Below are positions 6,313 through 11,057 of a stretch of DNA of 11,057 nucleotides, piece after piece. The translations under genes were made by a program, and so were the position numbers. Numbering within the stretch: position 1 is the stretch's first letter; the number at the start of each line of letters is the position of its first letter. This stretch comes from Candidatus Woesearchaeota archaeon (lineage in GTDB: Archaea; Nanobdellota; Nanobdellia; Woesearchaeales; GW2011-AR4): positions 1-11,057 of the forward strand of contig JASMFO010000002.1 in assembly GCA_030751755.1 (NCBI GenBank). The letters are read 5' to 3'. The notes under the pieces are model-generated. The model did no database searches, was not told where the DNA came from, and saw only the letters and a program-made list of their open reading frames with translations.

Positions 6313-6417
6313 CACGCAGCAGATAGCAGTCCTGAAGGAATTAAAACAGCACAGGATATGCTATTAGAGAGAGCAAGATTATGTTCACTGGCAACAGAAG
6401 GGAAGTATAATCCTTAG
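6313..6417 (+). pseudogene. short coding-like remnant or small ORF downstream of pgk
   Basis: Between an in-frame TAA (6310-6312) and TAG (6415-6417) lie 34 codons that read like real protein, including the stretches SSPEGIKTAQDM and CSLATEGKYNP. The only ATG (6358) would give 19 aa. A TATA-like ATTTATATAA (6302-6312) precedes it. I do not recognise the parent family. It may be a gene remnant, a small protein expressed from 6358, or chance. Amino-acid make-up favours coding ancestry, but evidence is thin. Confidence 0.25.
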
Positions 6418-6434
6418 AATTTTAATTTTTTATA
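6418..6434 (+). terminator. T-rich terminator for the pgk transcript
   Basis: TTTTAATTTTTTAT on the plus strand follows the remnant and precedes the 3' end of the opposing kinase gene. Archaeal RNA polymerase terminates at such T-tracts without needing a hairpin. It lies in the convergent gap. Confidence 0.45.
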
Positions 6435-6469
6435 ATGGATGTTAATATGTTTTGGTTTGATATGAAAAA

Positions 6470-7165
6470 TCATTGAGCATCTGCGACTGATACTGTAGAA
6501 CTGTGTCCAAATCTTTCATTTAATCTTTTCATTGCATCAACCACTATATCTATTAATTCAGGACTTGTATTTTGTTGATTTCCCATTTCAATTGCTCCAG
6601 TTGTACGCTCAAGCCGGGCATAAGCTGGCCTGTGTTCCTGGAAAAAATCATCTTCGGAGAAATGTGTTGACCTTTCCATATATATCCCTAATCTTCTGAC
6701 AAAATCTTTGAAAGATTCCTCAAATGACATATCACTAAAATCTTTGCTTTGTGATTTTCTCCTAAATCCCGGAATCAATTCACGATCTACGCCAGCATAT
6801 ACTTCAGCAACAATATACTGCAGTTCCGATGATGAATGAAGAATCTGCCAAATTCCTTCTCTTGAATTTTTTCTTGTAAATGTTTGGTCAAAACCTACAA
6901 CAACATTTCCATCACAATCTCCTAGAAAAGATACAGATTGCTTTAGAGTTTCTGAAGAAATTTCATCCAAAACACCAGGATTATTTTTAAAATCATCCGG
7001 AGATTTTAACCAATTATATCTTGTATCTGCTCTTCTTAGCTCTCCTGAATTAAATAACCTAAATCCATAATCATTTTGACGAGAAATATCTCCAATTTCA
7101 TCCATCAAAGTAGTTTTACCCATACCAGGTAATCCGCATGCAACCACTAAGTATTTGCTCACCAT
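6470..7165 (-). CDS. P-loop kinase resembling the 6-phosphofructo-2-kinase (PFK-2) domain
   Basis: A 231-aa P-loop protein. Walker A is GLPGMGKT (11-18). Successive blocks recall the kinase half of eukaryotic PFK-2/FBPase-2: LFNSGELRR (37-45) against VFNxGxYRR, then FDQTFTRKNSR (92-102) against FDATNTTRERR, AEVYAGVDRELI against the FIESICNDPEII strand-helix, and FKDFVRRLGIYME (152-164) against LEDFLKRIECYE. Those blocks hold the catalytic Asp and several fructose-6-phosphate-binding Arg/Tyr positions in the eukaryotic enzyme. No phosphatase domain (RHG motif) follows. The stop of the phosphofructokinase gene is 16 nt upstream, same strand, so the two are probably one operon. No ribosome site precedes ATGGTGAGC. 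What I infer is a sugar-phosphate kinase working with its neighbour, perhaps forming fructose 2,6-bisphosphate. Alternatives are a nucleoside, polynucleotide or zeta-toxin-like kinase. The family resemblance is from memory, without a search. Confidence 0.6.
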   Translation of the reverse strand: MVSKYLVVACGLPGMGKTTLMDEIGDISRQNDYGFRLFNSGELRRADTRYNWLKSPDDFKNNPGVLDEISSETLKQSVSFLGDCDGNVVVGFDQTFTRKNSREGIWQILHSSSELQYIVAEVYAGVDRELIPGFRRKSQSKDFSDMSFEESFKDFVRRLGIYMERSTHFSEDDFFQEHRPAYARLERTTGAIEMGNQQNTSPELIDIVVDAMKRLNERFGHSSTVSVADAQ

Positions 7166-7181
7166 TTAGGTATAATGTTAA

Positions 7182-8414
7182 TCATTGCGTAGATATTCCT
7201 GTAGGACTGCTTACTACAGGTGCGGGTGTATAAAGCAGTTGGTCGGGCCTTCTGCCAAAAGAATATAATCCCGCTCTCTCAAACATTTTTAAGACTTCCA
7301 TATGAACAGGCCTAGGTTTTATCAATTCTCTAATGGGCATCGATTCAATTTGTCCATGTTCATTGAAATTTGTTATAGCCATTCCTGATTCTGCACCCTC
7401 TTTTAGGTATTTTACGGCTGCTGCTCCTAATTTCTGTCCAGTATAAGAATCAGAATATAAAGTTTCACCATCCCTTACATCATAAGTTGGTGTTTGTATT
7501 TTTATGTCTAATTTCCTTATATGTTCCGTAATTCTTGGGTCATCCTTTAGTCTGCCTTGCAGTAATTCTTTAATTTGATTAGCAACACCACTTAACTTTC
7601 CATGGCCAAAACTATCTTCTCCATTATCAAGATAAACTTGTTGTTCAGTGACTGGATCTTTGGTGCCTTCTGCAATAGCTATTAAAACATATGAGACTCC
7701 ATTATTGCTTTTTGCTCTTTGATTATATCTATCTGCGATGAAGTCAACAGAATAATCCGGATCAACAGGTATTTCTGGAATAAATATGGCATCTGCGCCA
7801 GCAGCAATGCCTGCTTTAAATGTTACCCTTCCAACATTCCTTCCAAAAATTTCTACAATGCCTATACTGCCGTTAGCCTTCAATAAAGGAACAAAGTCTT
7901 CAAGCTTTTGTTTTGCTCTGTTAATTGCCGTATCTAAACCAAGGCTGTATGTTTGCAAATCTCCATCCATTGTTTTGGGTATGCCTATGAATGTTACATC
8001 ATTTCCATAATCATTTATTAATCCAAGAATGTTTTTATATTCATTTCCAGATATAACACTTAGAGTGTCATCGCCACCAGCTGCAATTACTGCTTCAAGT
8101 CCGGCTTTTCTTACATTTTCTATTACACGTTCTGATACATCTGCTTCTTCCAAAATTTGACCATCTAACTCTCCTGTAAATCTATAAGGATTTGTTCTTG
8201 ATGTTTGCAAAACCGTACCAGTTTCAGAATGTATTCCATCAACATCGGGAACACGCAAAGGAAACATATTATTAAACACTAAACCTTCCCAACCTCTTCT
8301 TATTCCGTACACTTCCCATCCTTCATTATCTGCAGATTTTACTACAGCCTCTATTGCTGCGTTAAGGCCACCGCAGTCACCACCGCCTGTTAAAATTCCG
8401 ATTTTTTTAGTCAT
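7182..8414 (-). CDS. pfp: 6-phosphofructokinase, pyrophosphate-type (PFP)
   Basis: A PFK-A superfamily enzyme, 410 aa, that phosphorylates fructose 6-phosphate at C1. Blocks: GGGDCGGLNAAI (10-21, phosphoryl-donor loop), AAGGDDTLS (111-119), IPKTMDGD (145-152, with catalytic Asp150), EIFGRNVGRVT (188-198, sugar-phosphate binding) and FIPE (211-214). Two residues set the donor. The position that is Gly104 in E. coli ATP-PFK is Asp116 here (GGDD), and the Gly124 position is Lys147 (PKT). Both are the marks of PPi-dependent enzymes, whose reaction is freely reversible. The enzyme could therefore serve glycolysis and gluconeogenesis. The start ATG follows GGTGGT (8418-8423) and a TATA-like box at 8448-8457. 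The PFK-2-like gene follows 16 nt downstream. Most archaea with a modified Embden-Meyerhof pathway use ADP-dependent PfkC instead, so lateral origin is plausible. Confidence 0.9.
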   Translation of the reverse strand: MTKKIGILTGGGDCGGLNAAIEAVVKSADNEGWEVYGIRRGWEGLVFNNMFPLRVPDVDGIHSETGTVLQTSRTNPYRFTGELDGQILEEADVSERVIENVRKAGLEAVIAAGGDDTLSVISGNEYKNILGLINDYGNDVTFIGIPKTMDGDLQTYSLGLDTAINRAKQKLEDFVPLLKANGSIGIVEIFGRNVGRVTFKAGIAAGADAIFIPEIPVDPDYSVDFIADRYNQRAKSNNGVSYVLIAIAEGTKDPVTEQQVYLDNGEDSFGHGKLSGVANQIKELLQGRLKDDPRITEHIRKLDIKIQTPTYDVRDGETLYSDSYTGQKLGAAAVKYLKEGAESGMAITNFNEHGQIESMPIRELIKPRPVHMEVLKMFERAGLYSFGRRPDQLLYTPAPVVSSPTGISTQ

Positions 8415-8417
8415 TTA

Positions 8418-8423
8418 ACCACC
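8418..8423 (-). promoter_or_regulatory. ribosome-binding site GGTGGT for pfp
   Basis: GGTGGT then TAA and ATG on the minus strand. It is one of four starts in the window with this motif. Confidence 0.55.
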
Positions 8424-8446
8424 ATCAAAATATCTGATTATTGGGG

Positions 8447-8458
8447 ATTTTATATAAA
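8447..8458 (-). promoter_or_regulatory. TATA-like box for pfp
   Basis: The minus-strand reading ATTTTATATAAA is centred about 38 nt before the pfp ATG, predicting a start near 8426 and a leader of about 12 nt that just includes the GGTGGT motif. It separates the pfp unit from the purine genes, although I see no strong T-tract after purC, so read-through is possible. Confidence 0.5.
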
Positions 8459-8505
8459 ATATATAAATTTTTCTTTTGAGTGTTAAATAGCTCAGAGTTA
8501 GAGAT

Positions 8506-9474
8506 TTATAATAATGCTTTTGATGCAAGATTTTGCTTTATCCTATTACTGATATCCCCTATTTCAGCTTTAAATTCCTGCCCAGTAATCATCTCATAAG
8601 CCTTAATGTATCTTTTTGCCGCTTCTATTTTGACTTCATCAGGGATTTCAGGTATTTCACCTTCTCCAATAAAGCCTTTATTAGCTAAAAATTGCCTTAC
8701 ATATTCCTTGTCAAGTTTTTGCGGTTCTTTTCCCTCTGCAAATAGCTTTTCATAAGTGTCTTTGACCCAAAATCTTGATGAATCTGGTGTATGAATTTCA
8801 TCAATCAATGTTAAATTTCCATCAGCATCTAAACCGAATTCGTATTTAGTATCAACTAAAATTAGATTATTTTTTGCAACTAACTCCTTTCCGAAATTAT
8901 ACAATTCAATAGCAACTTTTTCCATCTGCCTGTATATTTTTTCATCAACTATGCCTCTTTTAATCATCTCTTCTCCAGAAACAGATTCATCATGAGCACC
9001 CTTTTCAGCTTTTGTTGATGGCGTTATAATCGGCTTGTCAAATTTTTGATCTTTTTTCATGCCATCCGGCAATTTATTACCGCAAAAATCCCTTACACCT
9101 TTCTCATAATTATACCAAGCACTTGTTGTTGTCACACCAGTTAAATATCCTCTAACAACCATTTCCACCGGAATTAATTTGCATTCTCTTGCAACTGTAA
9201 CATTGGGATCTGGAACTTGTAAAACATGGTTTTTAACAATATCCTTTGTTTTTTCAAACCAGAAAGCAGATGTTTGGTTAAGAACCTGGCCCTTGAATGG
9301 AATTGTACAAAGAACGCGGTCAAAAGCAGAAATCCTATCTGTAGTTATAATTAATCTTTTGTCTCCTAGCAAATAATTGTCTCTTACTTTGCCTTCATAT
9401 TTCTTTCCAATATTAAAATTTGTTTTTTCTAAATTGAAATTTAATTGGTTTTTTAATATTTCATCATTAATCAT
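8506..9474 (-). CDS. purC: SAICAR synthetase (phosphoribosylaminoimidazole-succinocarboxamide synthase)
   Basis: PurC condenses CAIR with aspartate using ATP to form SAICAR, the step after PurE and before PurB, both encoded in this window. Family blocks are complete: KYEGKVRDNY (25-34, nucleotide loop), DRISAFD (46-52), VEMVVRGYLTG (103-113), LILVDTKYEFG (204-214) and IDEIHTPDSSRFW (224-236, catalytic/Mg2+ region). At 322 aa it is the long form seen in yeast Ade1 and some bacteria, not the roughly 240-aa short form. The start ATG has only a weak GGAT upstream. It lies 57 nt after the carbonic-anhydrase-like gene on the same strand, most likely within one purine transcript. Confidence 0.95.
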   Translation of the reverse strand: MINDEILKNQLNFNLEKTNFNIGKKYEGKVRDNYLLGDKRLIITTDRISAFDRVLCTIPFKGQVLNQTSAFWFEKTKDIVKNHVLQVPDPNVTVARECKLIPVEMVVRGYLTGVTTTSAWYNYEKGVRDFCGNKLPDGMKKDQKFDKPIITPSTKAEKGAHDESVSGEEMIKRGIVDEKIYRQMEKVAIELYNFGKELVAKNNLILVDTKYEFGLDADGNLTLIDEIHTPDSSRFWVKDTYEKLFAEGKEPQKLDKEYVRQFLANKGFIGEGEIPEIPDEVKIEAAKRYIKAYEMITGQEFKAEIGDISNRIKQNLASKALL

Positions 9475-9531
9475 TTTGATCCATTATTTTTTATTCCATT
9501 AATTATTATTTTTTGATTATTGTAATCTAAG

Positions 9532-10068
9532 TTATTGGCTTGAAAATAATATCTCGGCCTTGTAACTTTTAGCGTCTTCTGAGTTTTCTACTAAGCCTGC
9601 AAAAATTACAATATCCCCTTGGACTGCTCCTTGCAATGTTTTTTGTTTTTCAGGTATCAATTTTGAAAGCAAATCATATTGGACCTTAACCCAATCAACA
9701 ACATTTTCTCTTAATGATTTTTCAGTTTGATATGTATATTGATGTGATAACGAATCTAAATCCTGCCTAAGATCAGGTCCAAAATGCTCATAACCAGTAT
9801 TTAAAGCGGAAATTGCAGCGCAAACCTCATGCCCATGGACATTTCCATAATGTCCAAAGATTCCCCAGGCATTGATTCCCTTTGCCTGCAGACCTAAATC
9901 CAAAGATGCTGGAACTACCAATCCAGATGCCTTTGGAATAAGATGAATATAATCTGCCGAGGATAACAAATCCTTATGAAATGGGGTATTGTAGGGGTCC
10001 TCGCAGGAAAAAATTCCTACCTTCTTTCCTTGATCAATCAAATCTTTAATGTGCGGTACTGCTTGCAT
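9532..10068 (-). CDS. beta-carbonic-anhydrase-like protein in purine cluster
   Basis: A 178-aa protein with the order of landmarks of a small beta-class carbonic anhydrase. FSCEDPYN (C22, D24) stands where CxDSR supplies a zinc Cys and the catalytic Asp. Then come a strand ADYIHLIPKASG and helix ASLDLGLQA in place of RNAGN and SLEYAV, then GHEVCAAISAL (H80, C83) for the GHxxCGA zinc pair, and a C-terminal ENVVDWVKVQYDLLSKLIP helix and DIVIFAGLVEN strand in place of the final G-x-x-YD region. The Arg of the Asp-Arg dyad is absent, so activity is uncertain. The chosen ATG follows a strong ribosome site GGGTGGTGA (10073-10081) with 4-nt spacing; an upstream ATG at 10092 would add 8 residues across that site. 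It lies between purE and purC, which suggests CO2/bicarbonate handling for AIR carboxylation (inference). Confidence 0.6.
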   Translation of the reverse strand: MQAVPHIKDLIDQGKKVGIFSCEDPYNTPFHKDLLSSADYIHLIPKASGLVVPASLDLGLQAKGINAWGIFGHYGNVHGHEVCAAISALNTGYEHFGPDLRQDLDSLSHQYTYQTEKSLRENVVDWVKVQYDLLSKLIPEKQKTLQGAVQGDIVIFAGLVENSEDAKSYKAEILFSSQ

Positions 10069-10072
10069 TATT

Positions 10073-10081
10073 TCACCACCC
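10073..10081 (-). promoter_or_regulatory. ribosome-binding site GGGTGGTGA deciding the start of the CA-like gene
   Basis: GGGTGGTGA, AATA, ATG on the minus strand. GGTGA matches the archaeal 16S tail. The more upstream ATG at 10092 has no such site, so the inner ATG is preferred. Confidence 0.65.
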
Positions 10082-10160
10082 AATTTAATCATTATTCTGT
10101 TTTTAAAATTATTGACCGGTTTTGCGTCGTTATTAATTGATTTTTGTTTTTTATTGAATT

Positions 10161-10928
10161 CTATTTATTGGCTTCTCTTACTTTTTTACCTATCTGCTCC
10201 CTATAATTAACAAGCTTTTGCTCAAAACTATTGTCAACATTCAATATTTCTATTGCTGCTAAAGCTGCATTTGTCCCGTTGTTCAAACCAACCCACAAGC
10301 CGTGGTCAGAGTGCTTTAACAGATTTAAAGAAGCTTCTGCTTTGTCATCATTATCCATCAATAATGGGCAATAAATAATTAATTGGTCTTTTTTTTCTAT
10401 TGATTCATCAAAATAAACAAATTGTATGTTAACTACATTGCCTATTATCTGCTCTGAATGAGAGTGATTAACTCCAAATTCTCTTAAAATTTCTTCTGCT
10501 TTTTTGAAAGCCTTACCATTTTTATCTCCAACCAAAACAACCTTTTTTAGAGCTTTAAGGATTTTGACGGCTGCATGCGCTGCAATTTCCGCTTTTCCAA
10601 CTCCGACGCTTAAAACAGGAATTCCCGGAGGCATCTGCATAATTGAAAGCAAAGCATCTAAGCCTTGGTAACTGCCTTGGCATGGAACACCTATTACAGG
10701 CCTTATTATCTTTGCTGCAACAACACCAGGCAAGGCTGCTGCAAGGCCTGCTCCAGAAATAATGACTTTGTAGTCTTGCCTTAGTATGTTATCAACATCT
10801 TCCGGAGTCTTATGTGCGCTTGCTATCTTTAGCTCATAGCTTATTTTTTCTTTTTTGAGAATCTTTAGAATGTTCCTGTAAGTAGCTTCATCTGATTTTG
10901 AGCCGAATATAACTAAAACATCTGTCAT
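10161..10928 (-). CDS. purE: PurE (AIR carboxylase / N5-CAIR mutase) with degenerate second PurE-like half
   Basis: PurE makes CAIR, from AIR and CO2 (class II) or from N5-CAIR (class I). The first half carries the full family pattern: VIFGSKSDE (6-14), ASAHKTPED (36-44, catalytic His), SGAGLAAALPGVVAA (58-72) and PVIGVPCQGSYQGLDALLSIMQMPPGIPVLSVGVGKA in pieces (77-113). HKTPE rather than HRTPE leans toward class II, though I hold this loosely. Residues about 128-255 look like a decayed repeat: a new VVLVGDKNGKAF start, IIYCPLLMDNDD in place of the VPxQ segment, and a PurE-like tail NAALAAIEILNVDNSFEQKL then VNYREQI. The second half lacks a GSxSD loop and a SAHxTP motif. A GTG at 10937 is inside the ribosome site AGGTGGT (10933-10939), so ATG 10926-10928 is the start (255 aa). 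The upstream gene ends 9 nt before it. Confidence 0.9.
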   Translation of the reverse strand: MTDVLVIFGSKSDEATYRNILKILKKEKISYELKIASAHKTPEDVDNILRQDYKVIISGAGLAAALPGVVAAKIIRPVIGVPCQGSYQGLDALLSIMQMPPGIPVLSVGVGKAEIAAHAAVKILKALKKVVLVGDKNGKAFKKAEEILREFGVNHSHSEQIIGNVVNIQFVYFDESIEKKDQLIIYCPLLMDNDDKAEASLNLLKHSDHGLWVGLNNGTNAALAAIEILNVDNSFEQKLVNYREQIGKKVREANK

Positions 10929-10932
10929 TGAA

Positions 10933-10939
10933 ACCACCT
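10933..10939 (-). promoter_or_regulatory. ribosome-binding site AGGTGGT for purE
   Basis: AGGTGGT, TTCA, ATG. The first two bases of the motif are the last two of the upstream gene's TAG stop, suggesting coupled translation. It rules out the GTG at 10937 as start. Confidence 0.65.
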
Positions 10940-11057
10940 ATTTTAATATCTTATATTTTTGATAATTCTCATTCATTAATAAGTTTTTTGTTATATCAAC
11001 AGCAATTTTCTTAGCATTTGTTTTTTTGTCAAAATACATTGTCCACAAGATGCCTTT
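10938..11057 (-). CDS. partial CDS, C-terminal 39 residues, gene upstream of purE
   Basis: An open frame enters from the window edge and ends at TAG (10938-10940), 9 nt before the purE ATG. Visible residues include GILWTMYFDKKTNAKKIAVD and a lysine-rich C-terminus ending YQKYKILK. I do not recognise the family from this tail. Tight spacing on the same strand places it in the purE operon, so a purine-synthesis enzyme is a reasonable guess, no more. Confidence 0.6.
   Translation of the reverse strand, partial: KGILWTMYFDKKTNAKKIAVDITKNLLMNENYQKYKILK

Noticed and set aside
6435..6476. 13-codon plus-strand frame beginning ATGGATGTTAAT
   Set aside because: It is very short, overlaps the end of the opposing kinase gene, and includes the 16-bp repeat. 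Nothing supports translation.
1..11057. Mobile elements, CRISPR arrays, prophage or defence systems
   Set aside because: No transposase or integrase motifs, no regularly spaced repeats and no terminal inverted repeats were seen. All larger genes are metabolic or tRNA-related.

Overview
The window looks like a chromosomal segment of an AT-rich archaeon, most likely a small-genome DPANN-type lineage (Woesearchaeota/Pacearchaeota-like). This placement is an inference. What I see directly: an archaeal-type Kae1 protein, a tRNA-Ser interrupted by two introns with bulge-helix-bulge (BHB) geometry, TATA-like boxes about 26 nt from start codons that have no leader, an archaeal-type (divergent) phosphoglycerate kinase, and start codons preceded by GGTGGT motifs. 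There is no insertion sequence, CRISPR array, phage gene or rRNA.

Layout. 1-1360, minus strand: kae1 (tRNA t6A synthesis), a 32-codon putative small protein, and tRNA-Ser(GGA) with an 11-nt anticodon-loop intron and a 41-nt T-loop intron. 1365-3871, minus strand: an inositol-monophosphatase/FBPase-family enzyme followed by adenylosuccinate lyase (PurB) with an N-terminal winged-helix domain. 3948-6262, plus strand: a small methyltransferase-like protein and a divergent phosphoglycerate kinase, diverging from the phosphatase. 6263-6469: a convergent gap with a coding-like remnant and a T-rich terminator. 6470-8414, minus strand: a two-gene unit, pyrophosphate-type phosphofructokinase then a P-loop kinase resembling the kinase half of eukaryotic PFK-2/FBPase-2. 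8506-11057, minus strand: a purine cluster of a truncated upstream gene, PurE with a degenerate second half, a beta-carbonic-anhydrase-like protein, and PurC.

How the genes fit together. Two pathways are interleaved: de novo purine synthesis (PurE, PurC, PurB are three consecutive steps, AIR to CAIR to SAICAR to AICAR) and the glycolysis/gluconeogenesis trunk (PPi-phosphofructokinase, phosphoglycerate kinase and perhaps an IMPase/FBPase). The two most unexpected associations are the PFK-2-like kinase directly behind a PPi-type phosphofructokinase, which recalls plant PFP control by fructose 2,6-bisphosphate, and a carbonic-anhydrase-fold protein between purE and purC, next to the one purine step that consumes CO2 or bicarbonate. 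The two-intron tRNA-Ser is the best-supported unusual structure, because its splice geometry can be read base by base.
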